Source of the DNA: Dendrophyllia cribrosa
Lineage: Eukaryota; Cnidaria; Anthozoa; Scleractinia; Dendrophylliidae
Direction: 5' to 3'
Assembly (NCBI GenBank): GCA_024195265.1
Contig: JAJLRJ010000006.1
Location: 11,025,487 to 11,089,486 of the forward strand
DNA: 64,000 nt
Shown here: positions 20,622-33,880 of the stretch, piece by piece
How the letters are laid out: every line of letters starts with the position of its first letter
How positions within the stretch are numbered: position 1 is the stretch's first letter
The notes under the pieces: model-generated
The model's input: only the letters and a program-made list of their open reading frames with translations
Told to the model about the DNA's origin: nothing
Databases searched by the model: none
Translations under genes and position numbers: made by a program

Positions 20622-22726
20622 TTAGAAACAGCTTTGTAGGGTGTTTACTTTAGAGTTTTGAATTTTTATGACGTCATGTGAAAACCAAGAATTGGTTCTA
20701 TATCCTTCGAGGGAACAATAAAACAAACAACAGAAACAATGGCTTCTGGTCAACTCGTGAAAAAGAAACAACCTAGCTTTGCACCCTCCCCTCCCCCTCC
20801 CATCTGCTACGCGTTTCTCCCTTGATACATCTTGGCAGAAGGCGCTGTAATATAGGCGGCGACCACACTGCTCACGAAACGTTTCAAGTATCCGTTTACT
20901 CAGGGCGCGAATAATTTTGTTTTACTTTTAATCTTCGAATAGCATGGACAAAGCTTCGTTCCGAGGACAAGACCGCTGTGTCAACAGATGTTGCCAAACC
21001 TATCCACATGTATGGAGATTTGTAACCCCACCACTGTGAGGTTTAAATGCATTTGTGTAGCTTCTTTCACTGGTCAGCAGTGCGAGAAACAACAAACAAA
21101 CACTTTATATAAGGAAGAGGAAGATAATTAACAATATTTGCCAGTGTAGCGGTTAGAAAATGCAGTAAAGAAAACGGCTACACAAGGGGAGATGGATGCC
21201 ACCCCACCCTTAAGGTTTTTCTCCGATGTTTTCAAGAGCATTTATCGCTAGCACATGTCGTCTTCATTAGCTGTTCGTTTATCTTTTAGTAATCTTGTAT
21301 CATCATCAGCGTAATAGCCATCATATTTTTTTCCTCTCTACTCACCATAATCTTGTGTCTTGCGATCATCGTCATCGTTGTAATTACCAATATCATTTTA
21401 ATCACCAATATTATCTCTATAATCTTGTATCATCATTAGCGTCATCGCCATGATAATTTTTGTTTTCCTTTATACTCACCATTATAATCTTGTGTCTTGT
21501 TATCATCATCATCATCATCGTTGTATTTACCAATATTATTTTAATCACCAATATTTTTAATGTAATCTTGAATCGTCATAAGCGTCATCGCCATCGTACT
21601 TTTCTGTTTTTTTATTCTCACCATAATCTTGTGTCTTGTCATCATCGTCATCGTTGTGGTTACCAAAACCATTTTAATCACCAATAATTATTATTTCCGC
21701 AATCTTGCAACATCATCAGCGTCATCACCATCATAAATTTTTGTTTACCTCAGTCTATACTTACCATAATTTTGTGTGTTGTTATCATCGTCAACGCTTT
21801 AATCACTGATGTTATCTCTGTAATCTTGGATCATCACGAGCGTCATCGCCATCGGGCATAATTTTTCTGTATACTTACCATAATCTTGTATCTTGTCATC
21901 ATCGTCAACGTCGTCAATCACCAAGATCATTTTAGTCACCAATATCATCTCTGTAATCCTGCATCTTCATCAACATCAGCGTCATCACCATCATAATTTT
22001 GGTTTTCATTTATCTCGTGTCTTGTGAACATAATCATCATCGTTGCAATTACCAAGATTATGTTAATCACCAATATTATCTCTGTAACCTTGCATCATCA
22101 TTAGCGTCATCGCCGTCATAATTTTGGTTTTCCTTTATACTCACAAAAATCTTGTGTCTTGTCATCATCATCATCGTCGTTGTATTTACCAAGATCATTT
22201 TAGTCACCAATATCATCTCTGTAATCTTGAATCATTCGCGTCATCGCCATCAAAATTTTTGTTTTCCTTTATACTCACCATAACCTTGTGTCTTGTAAAC
22301 ATCATCATCATCGTAGGTTGTAATTTCCAAGATCATTTTAATCACCAATATTATCTCTGTGATCTTGCATCATCATCAGCGTTATCGCCATCATAAATGT
22401 CCTAATACTTACCATAATCTTGTGTCTTGTCATAATCGTCAACGTCGTAATCACCAAGATCATTTTAGTCACCAATATCATCTCTGTAATCTTGCATCAT
22501 CATCAGCGTTATCGCCATCATAAATGTCCTTTATACTTACCATAATCTTGTGTCTTGTCATCATCGTCAACGTTGTAATCACCAAGATCATTTTAGTCAC
22601 CAATATCATCTCTGTAATCTTGCACCATCATCAGCATCAGCGTCATTGCCATCATAATTTTGGTTTTCGTTTATACTCACCATAATCTTGTGTCTTGTGA
22701 ACATAATCATCATCGCTGCAATTACC

Positions 22727-22872
22727 ATACCCTACCCTCCCACACCAAGAAAAAAATGCTATTCCCTCAGCATGGATAGAGTCTAAATTCTTGTTCAAAA
22801 ATAGTATAATAAGTTCTTCGCCGGATTACAACTTGCACCTATCTTTGAACGTGCAATCAGACTCTATCCGCA
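22727..22872. other. foreign insert in the minisatellite
   Basis: About 140 bases unlike the repeat unit interrupt it between TTACCA and AAGATCATTTTAATC. It contains GGATAGAGTCTA near its left side and the inverted AGACTCTATCC near its right end. The arms are too short and too internal to call a transposon family. Confidence 0.6.
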
Positions 22873-23253
22873 AGATCATTTTAATCGCCAATATTATCTC
22901 TGTAATTTTGTATCATCATTAGCGTCATCGCCGTCATAATTTTGGTTTTCCGTTTTACTCATCATAATCTAATGCCTTGTCATCATCATCATCATCTTTG
23001 TAATCACCAAGATCATTTTAATCACCACTTCCATCTCTGTAATCCTGCATCATTAGCGTCATTGCCATCAAAACTTTTGTTTTCCTTTATACTCACGATG
23101 ACACCTTGTGTCTTGTGAACATCATTATCATCGTTATAATAACAAAGATCATTTTAATCACCAATATTATCTCTGTAATCTTGTATGATCATCAGCGTTA
23201 TCGCCGTCATAATTTTGGTTTTCTTTATACTCGCAATAATCTTGTGTCTTGGT

Positions 23254-23286
<33 letters not shown>

Positions 23287-23807
23287 GTTGTAATTACCAA
23301 GATCATTTTAATCAACAATGTTATCTCTGTAATCTTGTATCACCATCAGGGTAATAGCCATCATAATTTTTTTCCTCAATACTCACCATAATCTTGTGTC
23401 TTGTGTTCATCGTCATCGTTGTAATTACCAAGATCATTTTACTCACCAATATTTTCTGTATAATCTTTGTCTTCATCAGCGTTATCACCATCACCATCAT
23501 AATTTTTGTTTTCCTTTATAATCGCCATAATTTTGTGTCTTGCGATCATCGTCATCGTTGTAATTACCAAAATCTTTTTAAACACCAATATTATCTCTGT
23601 AATCTTGGATAATCACGAGCGTCATCGCCATCATAATTTTTCTTTATACTTACCATAATCTTGTGTCTTGTCATTATCATCATCGTTGTATTTACCAAGC
23701 ATCATCATCATCAGCGTAATCGCCATCATAATTTCTGTTTTTCTTTAAAATCACCATAATCGTGTGTCTTGTAATCATCATCGTTGTAATTACCAAGATC
23801 ATTTTAA

Positions 23808-24197
23808 AGGGGCATTATCACGCAGATTTTGAAGTACTTTGGTCAAAATACACTAAAGATATGACAAAGTAACTTTGCTCAAACATAAAATTGCTTTTAG
23901 AACACCAAGAAGATAATATCAAGTGATTTCTTCTGCAAGGAAGAACAAACCATAATACATTTTTCTGCGATTTTTCTACGACTCTTGGGAGGAACTTAAA
24001 AAAATTGGCCAATTTTTTCAAGTTGCAATCCATTTCCATCCTGGCCATCCGCAGCCAAAGATAAGGAATACTAGTTTCTGTGCACTGACGGAGTATTTGT
24101 TAACAAAACTGGACCATTATTTTGAGGTTTCCATTGAAACAAATATGTTTTTTACTTTTCAAAGTGATACTAGCTAAGAACAGGTGACAGTGCCCCT
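23808..24197. mobile_element. 390-bp TTAA-flanked MITE in minisatellite
   Basis: TTAA at 23804-23807 and 24198-24201 flank ends AGGGGCATTATCACG and GTGACAGTGCCCCT. Neighbouring minisatellite units show the intact site ATTTTAATCACC, so the insertion point and the TTAA duplication can be read directly. No coding capacity. Confidence 0.9.
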
Positions 24198-24934
24198 TTA
24201 ACCACCAACATTATCTCTGTAATCTTGCATCATCATCAGTATCATTGCCACCACAATTTTTTTTACTATTTTTTCTTTATATACTCACCATAATCTTGTG
24301 TCTTGCTAACAGCATCATTATCGTTATAATTACCAATATCATTTTAATCACCAATTCTTATCTCTGTAATCTTGCATCATTATTAGCGTCATCGTAATCA
24401 TAATCCTGTGTCTTGTCATTATCGTCATCGTTGTATTCACCAAGATCATTTTAATCAGCAATATCATCTCTGTAATCTTGCATCATTAATAGAGTCATCG
24501 TAATCATAATCCTGTGTCTTGTCATTATCGTCATCGTTGTATTCACCAAGATCATTTTAATCAGCAATATCATCTCTGTAATCTTGCATCATCATCTTCG
24601 TCATCGCCATCATAATTTTTGTTTTCCTGTACCATAATCTTGTGTCTTGTAATATCAACATCAACGATGTAATTACCAAGATCATTTTAATCGCCAATAT
24701 TTTCTCCGTAATCTTGTATCATCGTCATCATCATCTTCGTCATCGACATCAACATTGTTGTTTTCCTTTATTCTCACCATACTCTTGTGCCTTGTTATCA
24801 TCATCGTTGTAATTACCAAGATCATTTTAATAACCAATATTATCTCTGTAATCTGTATCATCAACAGCGTAATCATAATTTTCGTTTTCCTTATAATCAT
24901 CATAATCATCCTTTTTATACTCACCATAATTAAA

Positions 24935-26050
24935 AAGAAAGTGTTCATCGCAGTTATGCAGCAACTGAAGGAGTTGCAATTAGAACCTGAAAAAATAATT
25001 TAATTTATTCGATAATTAAAATAATTTAATTTATTCGAAAAATAATTTAATTTATAGATAATTTACTCATCACTAAAGAGAATGTGTTCATCGCAATTAT
25101 GCAGCAACTGAAGGAGTTGCAATTAGAGTCTGAAAAAATAATTTCATTTATTCGAAAAATAATTTCATTTATAAATAATTTACTCGTCACTAAATTGAAT
25201 GTGTTCATCGCAATTATAGAGTGTTTTCACTGACTTCATATCAAAATTCAGAAGCATTAAACAACAGTTTTAGATTCCAAAATGTTTATGGAATTGTAGA
25301 GAGTTTAAAACTACAGATCTGGGCCAAATGTTGAAGCGCAAGAGCATTTCCTTCAAGAATTATAGGCGAACGAGTATTAGACATTTTTCGTAAGAAATGT
25401 ATTGGCGGCCATCTTGCTGCCCCACTTAGGGACACCAACATGGCGGCCAAAAATTCAAAGTCTTAATTACACCGAAAAACTCATCACAAAATATTGTATT
25501 CACTATAAGTGCCATTAAATCGGCTTATAAGCATGTATAATTCAAAAATAACTTTCAACTGGTTCAATTTTGTTTATTTTCACGGCGTATTTGAAATAGC
25601 GTGACAAATTGCGTGACATATTTAAAACCTTTGTAAATCGGAAGCAAAACATCGTTAAAACCTGAAAACCTGAAACTTTTTGTGAAAGATTATAACACAG
25701 GTATCCATATACCATGTTAGAAACAGTTTTGTAGGATGTATACTTTAAATTTTTGAATTTTTATGACGTCATGTGCAAACACTCTATACAGCTACTGACG
25801 AAGTTGCAATTAGAGTCTGAAAAAAAAATAAATTTATTCGATAATTAAAATTATTTAATTTATTCGAAAAATAATTTAAGTTATAAATAATTTACTCATC
25901 ACTAAAGAGAATGTGTTCATCACAGTTATACAGCAACTGAAGGAGTAGCAATTAGAGTCTAAAAAAATAGTTTAATTTATTCGATAATTAAAAATACTTT
26001 AATTTATTCGAAAAATAATTTAATTTATAAATAATTAACTCATCACTAAA
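24935..26050 (+). repeat. A/T-rich tandem array, about 120-143-bp units
   Basis: Units start with GTGTTCATCGCA at 24,941, 25,084, 25,201 and (as GTGTTCATCACA) 25,913. They contain CAGCAACTGAAGGAGTTGCA and several AATAATTTAATTTATTCGA words, then TTTACTCATCACTAAAGA. The array begins where the ATC minisatellite ends and is split by the element at 25,219-25,787. Confidence 0.9.
25219..25787. mobile_element. inverted-repeat element, intact copy of the 19.1-kb family
   Basis: Ends GAGTGTTTTCACTGACTTCA and TGACGTCATGTGCAAACACTC are inverted and flanked by TATA, which the host array has once (CAGTTATACAGC). The target is therefore TA or TATA. The interior matches 19,133-20,692 without that copy's insertions. 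Confidence 0.85.
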
Positions 26051-26053
26051 GAA

Positions 26054-26082
26054 AAGCTCTACCACTGAGCTACAAGGCCAGA
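26054..26082 (-). other. tRNA 5'-half-like segment (A box only)
   Basis: On the minus strand GTAGCTCAGTGGTAGAGC is a perfect tRNA A-box region, but no anticodon stem or B box follows; it runs straight into the A/T array. Most likely a truncated tRNA-derived SINE head, not a functional tRNA. From here to 27,390 I see no other feature. Confidence 0.55.
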
Positions 26083-27398
26083 TGGGAGTTTCATCAATTG
26101 TGAGTTCCATTATACCTATGAAATGATGAATATGATAATGTGTATATGTGAAAAAGTATTTATATGAACTGCAGAGAAATAAGTAATGAGGATGTGGTTA
26201 TCTAAGTTATAAATCAACTAAACTGCAGATACCGTGAACAATCTATTGCGTCACATTGGATCAAATACAAACAGTGATTAGCAACAGACCACTGCAAGGA
26301 CCGATCAAACAATGTGAAAAGGCATTCTCTCCAAATGGCACTATCTAAGTTATGCAGGAAGAAGTTGCAATTACAGCTGAAAAATATTTGTTTTGTCAGT
26401 GAATATACGGCAACCCTGGGTTAGAATACGATCCTATCGAGAAGGGGGCGGGGCCTGGTATAGGATCCTATGTACGAAATTGTACGTAGGACGTGTATTA
26501 GAAATTACGGAGGAAAGATTTGTGACCATCGGCCTAAGGTTATTAGTAAGTGCTATCCAAGAAAAAATACTTTTGTCTTAAATTGGCGTTATCTTACCCG
26601 AAGTGCACATATCTATTGGTAAAAGCAGCCTAAAATTGATAAAGAAAAAGGGCAAAAACAAGAAACATAAAACTTGGCTTACTTTAAATCTTGAACAACT
26701 GTGCCAGGTCTTAGATCAACGAAATAACTATACGTTTATGTGGGTCATCAAGCAAGCCGATCCAACAGAGATTTGCCAAAATGTAACTTGTTTTAATTCT
26801 ATTCATGAATCATTAAATATCCACTAACTATATTCAAACTGTACTGTACAAGTATACTTACGAATAGATATAAATCGTAGCCAATTCTTCTTTTTGTCTT
26901 AGAGAGAGGACTTTAAGGATTTTAAGGATTTTATTTTAACTTAGCCACGACGTGAGTGATCGCTGGAAAGTTTTTTCCTGGAGCTGGAATCGAATCTTGA
27001 TTGTTACGTCATAAAGGCGCTGGTATGATGCGTTGAAAGGACGCGCAAGCGCGAGCAATTCTAACATTTTCGGTCTTTTCGAGAAATTAGGCTACGAATT
27101 CAACGATTCGTAATCATATTTATGATTTCTAACCTTCTTTTACTTCTGTTCAGCGATCGTAAAATAAATATATAAACGTGTCGGTTGCTTTGGATCTTAT
27201 AGGTGAAACTCCAGCATGCTCATGCAAATTATTTGACAATCTTTTGTGCGCTAAAATCACTCCAAAAATTCATATTTATATCACTTCTTTTTCTTATTGT
27301 TTTAAAATTCCAGTTCCGACCGTCTGGACGACCGGATCAAGGAAAAGTTTCTTGTCTTTTTCCATCATCGAGCGATGAAAGAAAACTGTCAATCAATA

Positions 27399-28193
27399 CA
27401 GTAATTACCCGCATAAAGGAATCATCGGATTAAGAATCTCCAGGCTGAAATTTGGCCAATAACGCACCTGATGTATAAGAACCAATTCAGCCTGACAAAT
27501 GAAGCGCCAGGTTCTTGTACAATAAATTACCAAAGATTAGACAACACTGGGACAAATCCAAGTATGTGTGCTGTACTATTTCAAACACACAATGTATAGT
27601 TTCAGAAAATATCCATACTTCCCTCACAGATAGGCTGTGTTACATATTGTAATACATTTGTTTTAGAGCAGTTTTCATTTGAGTGTGAAAAGTAATTTCG
27701 CAATTGCTTTGGTTTTGCATTGCTACGCTTTGTGATTGGCTAAAAAATCTCGCGCCACTTTCTCAACCAATCAGAAGTAAAACCAAAACCAATCGTGACT
27801 TGCTTGCACGCGTTTTCCCGCGCTTGGCGCTGGCTACATGTATTTGCTTCGAGTTCTGATTGGTTCATCGGATTGTCTGCGAGTTTTGTGATTGGTCAGA
27901 GTAATTACTTTGGTTTTGGTTTTACGACACTCAATTGAAAATCGCTCCAATTTCGATAATTTTTTCATTACACAGAATCGAAGTTTGATTAATTAGTGTT
28001 TAATGTGATAATTAGACCTGTCATAGTCAATCATTCACTAGATTGAAGCAAATTTTCAGTAGATTCTGTATAACATTTCCAGAAACAATTTTAAGAACCT
28101 TTCAAAGTTGATTTCTCTCTACGCATCCTATATAAAAGAAACGCATCAGCCTGAAACAGAAAATCACAGGTTCTTTTATGCGGGTGTTTACTG
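27399..28193. mobile_element. TA-flanked element with CAGTAA ends, hosting a nested MITE
   Basis: TA at 27397-27398 and 28194-28195 flank ends CAGTAATTACCCGCATAAAG and the complement of CAGTAAACACCCGCATAAAA, about 795 bases apart. A copy of the 280-bp MITE lies inside. A partial relative with GGTTCTTATATGCGGGTTTT is seen near 30,510-30,540. Confidence 0.75.
27665..27948. mobile_element. 280-bp CCAAT-rich MITE family, copy 4
   Basis: From AGAGCAGTTTTCATTTGAGTG to ACTCAATTGAAAATCGCTCC, with TTTTCCCGCGCTTGGCGC in the middle and ATTGG words on both sides. Inserted in the CAGTAA-ended element. Confidence 0.9.
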
Positions 28194-28383
28194 TAGTCCT
28201 GATCGCATGAGCGCAGCGTTGCTAGGGTTTCTGTGAAGCCTCATTCATTTTACTTCAAGCGTCAAACAGAAAGAGCTGAGAAACTGTTAACATCATCTGT
28301 CTAAATGAGGGAAACTAGCTACAACATGGAGCGATGAAGGATTCCACGTGAAAGTCGATGAAAGGAAACTTCGCATATGAAGG

Positions 28384-28622
28384 AGCGGTTACACATAACA
28401 ACTGTTCGTGGAACTGTCTCGCAAAAAACAAAATTGTTGTAAGTTGAAAAATGACGCATCTGTCCCCCGCCCCCAGTATCTGATTGGTTGACTAAAAGAA
28501 TATAGCGAGAAAAGTTATAAGAGCCAATTTAGACGTATTTTTGTTGTGCAACTTGCAACAATTTTTTTGCGAGACAAGTTGAACTATAATAAATTGTTAC
28601 GTGTTACGTGTATCATCACCTT
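28384..28622. mobile_element. fold-back MITE
   Basis: Left arm CTGTCTCGCAAAAAACAAAA with TTGTTGTAAGTTG pairs with right arm CAACTTGCAACAATTTTTTT and GCGAGACAAGTTG. Outer ends AAGGAGCGGTTACACATAAC and GTGTATCATCACCTT are imperfectly inverted. From 28,623 to 31,590 there is no gene I can support. Confidence 0.7.
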
Positions 28623-31593
28623 GTTATTGGTGGTTTCTTCTTCATGCATTAAATTGTTACATTTCATAATCAACTTGTTCTTGTTTTGAAAGAAATTAAC
28701 GAGGCCCTTCAGCTTAAGCTCGCATTAAGCCGTTGCGAGTGCAAATTTTGTCCATGAAAAGCCGTACCTGGTATATAATTAAATGCGCCAAACCAAGTTG
28801 TACAACAGTCGTCGTTCGACAGTGGTAAGGCATCTAAACTGCGGTCTCCAAAGCAGGCGTATTTCGGGGCGTTAAACCGCAGATTAAGGCGAGTCAAAAG
28901 ACGTTGTCCTCCCAGCCCCCGATCGTTTTGCCAAATCCGCTAAATGACGACCAAATAAACAAATTTAATTTTAAAATTCAGCACTCGGTCACCAAAAAGA
29001 CGCCTGCACTGAAGTCTTTCTGAACTGGGCTTAATAATACTTCAGAAAGAGACAATCAAAATTAAAGGCCAATTATGGTCTAGGCTCGATTTTCAGCCGT
29101 TTGAGTCCGGTTTTCGAGCGCACAAAACGGCTTAAAATGGAGCTAATTTCTGGTCATGTATCAGCAACGTATGTAAACATTTGTTATTTTGTCGTCGTCT
29201 TAACAAATTTAGCGGATGTTTTTCAGTGTTAATAACCGATATAAATAAGTCATGCAACAGCGTTGGTCTATTTATAAGCTCAAGTAGGTTTTCAATCAGC
29301 GAAAATTTTATCCTCGAACCCTTTGTACACTCGGCACTAGCCCTCGCGAAATCTAGCGCTTAGTTTTACTAAATACAGTACATTGAAGTTGATATTTTCG
29401 GGCTTCCCAAAACTAGCATGGTTTTGATATGCGTTCTGAGTTCTTATGTCTAGGAAGACCAAGATAAGCAATGAACACTTACGAGAGATTCAAGCTCCCA
29501 TTTAGTCCGGGCATTCTTTTTTTAGGTTTGAATGAATATGGAGAAACTCGAAGACTGAAGCTCCGTAAAAAGAATAGTTTGGCAGTGGCAAAGAGCATGT
29601 GACATCATAATCAAGTCATTTGCGTCATTTATTCCTTCTTCGAAGTCTGTCCGCGCGCAATTAATCATTACTCTATATTTCGATTTCCCCTCCTTTTTTA
29701 ATCTTTTAATACACGACTTCAATTTTGTTAGCTTTAAATTTTTTCCTGTATTGGAAACATGATCGCAGAGATAAGTTCAAAGTTCACAGTTTCATAAACA
29801 TTCGCTCCTACAAATTCCGATTCTGAAGACAACGAATTTCGATTAAGCGCTTTGCATTATGCTCTTGCACTTCCTGAAAACTCGTAAAGTGCGCTCTCGC
29901 AATCAGAGCAAAAATCATGTTTCGAATCAGTCGCGACAAGAACTAACCGTGGGATAGTTAACAATTTTTAAAACGGCTCTCGATTGACTGCAAGTAATTT
30001 TACCTGGATATCTGAACCTCTTTTTAGTGGCGATTAAATTACAAATAGTCCTCGACTTGGTAATAAATCTTTGGTTGATCCAATTTGTTTTGTTGTGTCG
30101 TTCCATTTCAAATCCTCAGAAAATTAAAGCTCTTTTAGGCATTCGGTCATAGCACTGAATTTTCTCATGCACAGAAATAATGCCCAAGGGAATAACTAGT
30201 ATAAAAACCTGCATTTTTTAAGTTAGCTTCAAAACGTTCTTATATAATTAGGAAATATGGCTATTTAGGTTCTTATTTTCTTAAGAAAAAAAAAATGTTT
30301 TTGTTGCTGGAAGAATATTGGTACTGTCTATTGCTTATATAAACTAGGCATATAAAGATGTCTAAATGACTGCGATCTAAACAAATACAAACCCCACTTG
30401 TATTTGATTTATGAATTCTTAGTTTTAAATGAATACTATAAAATAAGAACAACAGGTTCTTATATAACGGAGGCCTAAATGGAAATCTTAGCCTAACAGG
30501 TTCTTAAAAAGTAGGTTCTTATATGCGGGTTTTTACTGAGTCGATTTTCTTACAATTATCCTTCCAGCGGCTTTTAAAATCCACAAAAAATTACAGTTAA
30601 AAATGAACTTGATTTAGATTAATGGATCAGATTTGTTTGCTGTTTGTTATACCTAACCCATAAACCATTTTTTAGCGGAGCTCTGCGGGCTGAAGGCCCG
30701 CGCGTAGACCCATACTCATAGAACCCATGCTCGTCATTTTTCATGGTCATGGCTAGCGGAATGTTTCGCGGACGCGTTGTGTGCCCGGCGTACGCGCAGG
30801 GCTAACTCGCGGGCGCGTATACCGTCGTAAAACATGCGCGTATGACGCCATACAACATTCGGGATCCTTGCAATTTCACGTCACCTGGGAAAACACTTCT
30901 GTGTTTCGCGGAGAAAACCGTTTAAATTAAAGTCGTTATTCACCTGCATTTTTTCGCGGTTTGGTACTCAAGACAGGGATCAGTACTAATTAAGGGATAC
31001 TCAGAAGTCGCTTTAGTGGAAAAAGAAGAGTAGCACCAATTTATTTTCCTCGGTGCTGTCCCATTAAAATGTTGTTTTTATCAAAAACTTTCTGGCTAGC
31101 TCTGGTAAAATTTCTGTTTCTCAAACCAAATGTAATTAGACTTTCTGTTAACTTTAATTTCGTTCTCCTGCTGGTTTGAGTCATCAAGATTAAATTGTAC
31201 ACAAGAGTGACAATACATCACCGTTCTTTATTATTTAAAGAGACCATGCAGTCCTTAGTACGCATGCTTGGAGTTTGTTTGCATTTTAGACGATACATTA
31301 CACCTTGTGACTACTCACATGACGCAAATTTCAAGTTTTATCAGAACTCGAGCTGAATGTCCGCCATTATGAATGGGAAAGCTTGCGAAATAAAGCTTCT
31401 TTTCTAGCTATCGATAAGTTAAAAAAAGCGGCGCTGAGGCAAGTTAGAACGGGGGTGTGGTAGGGTGGGGGGTGTACGGGTCATATAATAATAAGCACTA
31501 GTTGGACCCTCCTAATCAGGAAAGGAGTGCTCCATGGGACCAAAATTTTAAAATATGTCCATTGCCTAAATCAAACTAGATTTGTGTTACAAA

Positions 31594-31603
31594 TTTATTT
31601 ATT
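31594..31603 (-). promoter_or_regulatory. putative polyadenylation signal
   Basis: Two overlapping AATAAA hexamers on the minus strand, about 65 bases past the stop codon of the receptor-like gene. Position and strand fit its 3' end; not tested. Confidence 0.55.
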
Positions 31604-31665
31604 GGTTAAACATGACAAGATTTTATAAGAAATCTTTACAACTCAATGACACGTTCTGGATGTAG

Positions 31666-31889
31666 TTAAGTTGACATTTCAGGAAAACTGTCTCCATCTA
31701 CATCATCGCTGTTTATTGATAAGTAAGTCTTTTTTCTCTTTCTCAACAATGGCGAGTGCATGCCATGTGGAACGCAAGAAGAACTGTTGTCTTTCTTGTT
31801 AGCCTCTGTGTGTTGAAGCAGCAGCACTAACAGAGGAACGGCAATAAACAGCGACACGAACACTATGAGGATGATCAATCCTATGCTCA
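31666..31889 (-). other. receptor-like terminal exon, membrane helix and tail
   Basis: After the acceptor TTTTTCAG it encodes about 24 hydrophobic residues, a short polar linker with HTEANKKDNSSS, a basic RKRKK cluster, then an acidic stretch NSDDVDGD and stop TAA. Basic residues after the helix fit a cytoplasmic C-terminus (type I topology). Confidence 0.82.
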
Positions 31890-33842
31890 CTGAAAAAGAA
31901 AGCAAATTGGACAAATTTCATGTGCATTTGTTTGGGATATATTCTGACCATTCTTAACCCTTTCACTCTTGTTTACGCCGACCGACGTAAAAAGTTCATA
32001 AAATTGTTAACATTTGGTCTATTTCAATGAAATCTTGCCACAAAAATGGTCTCGGAAAGATCAGTTCATTTCCAGAATAAAATTGTACCTCCCTATTATC
32101 TATGATATGGTTGACCACCCCTGGAACTTTTGACAATTTTTTGTTTTACGCATTTGCAGTGTGAGACTTAGCTCATGTTACTCTATTAAGTAATGCTCCA
32201 CATAAGAACTATAGTAAACTTCATTGTTCTGCGGCATTGGCTCTTTCCCACATAGAATATCTTTGGTTTTAAGAATAGAGGAGGGACTGATGGTTCATAA
32301 TTATATTTCAGTATAAAAATAAAGAAAATCCATTTACGTCAAAAACATTTTAGGAAATGTTCGTACTTAAACAATCAGAACAGCAGAAGACAAAAGCTTA
32401 TAATTTTGCTTCGTTGATGAAGTTCCCCAAATACAATATCTTTTAAAACTTGCATGTTGTGCGATTAGGTCTCAAATTACTTGAAACCTTAAAAAAAATA
32501 GACAAAATGCACCTTGAACCTTAACTTTTTAGCAGTTTTTGAGTCTAGGCCAATGAGATCACTAATTGTAACAATGAAAAAAGTTGACAGTCCATCGTGC
32601 ATTGCCGTTCAGCGCTATCCTTCTTATGCGGATCATTACTTAACAGAGAGGTGCAAAATAAGCTATAGTTTGGGGGTATACTTAGTATGTCTGAAAACTG
32701 AGGCATTTCTGAACTTTTTGACATTGACACTTTCAGCCTGTTTATGTCAAAGCCATGATTTCCTTCCCCAATTTTGATATGAAATAAGAACTACATGCAC
32801 TCATCAAGACCTTTTAAATGGTATATCATACATGACCATTAAGGTTTTACTTACGAGTTTAGAAAAAAGGGTAGAAAAACTCAGGAATAAAAAGGGTTAA
32901 GGTGGCTCCCTATAGTTTTATAGCCACATACGCGATGAGGACGCAGGCTTTAGTAATTTTGCATGTACTCGTTTGTCCGAAATTTTATGACGTCAGCAAA
33001 GCAAAATTAACCATAGATTTTCTTGCGTTTCCTTCGGTAAATTTTTCTAAACTTTGCAAATTTTGAGATACTAATGGTGCCTTTCACATATACTACTTTT
33101 AGAAAAAAATCTGTCAGAGCAATTGAACAACCCTAAATTTTTTCCTTCCAAAAAAAGATTGTGAGATAACAAACTTGAAAAACAAAAATCATTCACTGAA
33201 AGAAACTCGAAATATCAAAGAATTAAGGTCAATTCTTGCACAGTATGCTTGCCTAACACATGAAGTTTGTGGCCAATATTATAATATCCACATGTTTTCA
33301 AACCACTTGTTCAAAAAGCTAATAGAGCGCTTAAAGGTTTCTGCTTGCAAATGACACAAATGGTATACTAATAAAATTAATGCTCTTTTATGAGTGTGAA
33401 TCAAAACATTACTTACATTTGGAGCAAGATGCTTGGCCTGGTTCAGATGTCAACAAATCATTTTTACATTTGGAACATGATGCTGATCTAAAACGGGTAC
33501 AAAACAGTTACTTTACAACAAATTATGAACAAGTATACCTGATTACAAATATTTAACCTTTGTTCACAGGACTTTAAAAATAAAAAATAAATAACTTTAT
33601 AATATGACCGTACGGCCCCGCTGACGCAATCCAACAGAAAATAGAATCACAAGGTGACGTGAGCGGGGCCGGATGGGTTGACGAGAGCCGGTCCTGAAAA
33701 AGCCATCTGGCCCCACTCGAGTTCAAGTGACCTCGCACTGCATGACTATTCTTGTATTTTCTAGTCATATGATAAAATACTTATTGACTGAGTTACATTG
33801 TAGGTCGGGTCGGACGGGAAAATATTTGGCTCTCGATCAAGT

Positions 33843-33880
<38 letters not shown>

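Larger units (their letters stand above)
19133..20692. mobile_element. inverted-repeat element with two younger insertions
   Basis: Ends CTTGGTTTTCACTTACGTCA and TGACGTCATGTGAAAACCAA are inverted. The interior (CATATCAAAATTCATAAGC, GAATTGTAGAGAGTTCAAAA, GCGGCCAAAAATTCAAAGTC, TTCACGGC) matches the uninterrupted copy at 25,219-25,787, which is about 570 bases long. The extra length here comes from a hairpin element (19,588-19,732) and an 840-base element (19,782-20,621). No transposase is seen. Confidence 0.85.
21295..24930 (+). repeat. 3.6-kb minisatellite, about 140-bp units rich in ATC
   Basis: More than 20 degenerate units with the repeating word order CACCATAATCTTGTGTCTTG, ATCATCATCGTTGTAATTAC, CAAGATCATTTTAATCACC, AATATTATCTCTGTAATCTTG, then CATCATCAGCGTCATCGCC and ATAATTTTTGTTTTCCTTTA. 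Embedded ATC microsatellites expand locally (23,250-23,287). Two foreign segments interrupt it, at 22,727-22,872 and 23,808-24,197. ORFs rich in Ile and His are by-products of the repeat. Confidence 0.93.

Noticed and set aside
21460..23612. Hydrophobic Ile-rich and His-rich ORFs that look like membrane proteins
   Set aside because: They are translations of the ATC-rich minisatellite in different frames.
21295..24930. CRISPR-like regular repeat
   Set aside because: Units are contiguous and degenerate without unique spacers, in an animal genome.
26054..26082. Functional tRNA gene
   Set aside because: Only the A-box half is present; no anticodon arm, B box or acceptor stem.
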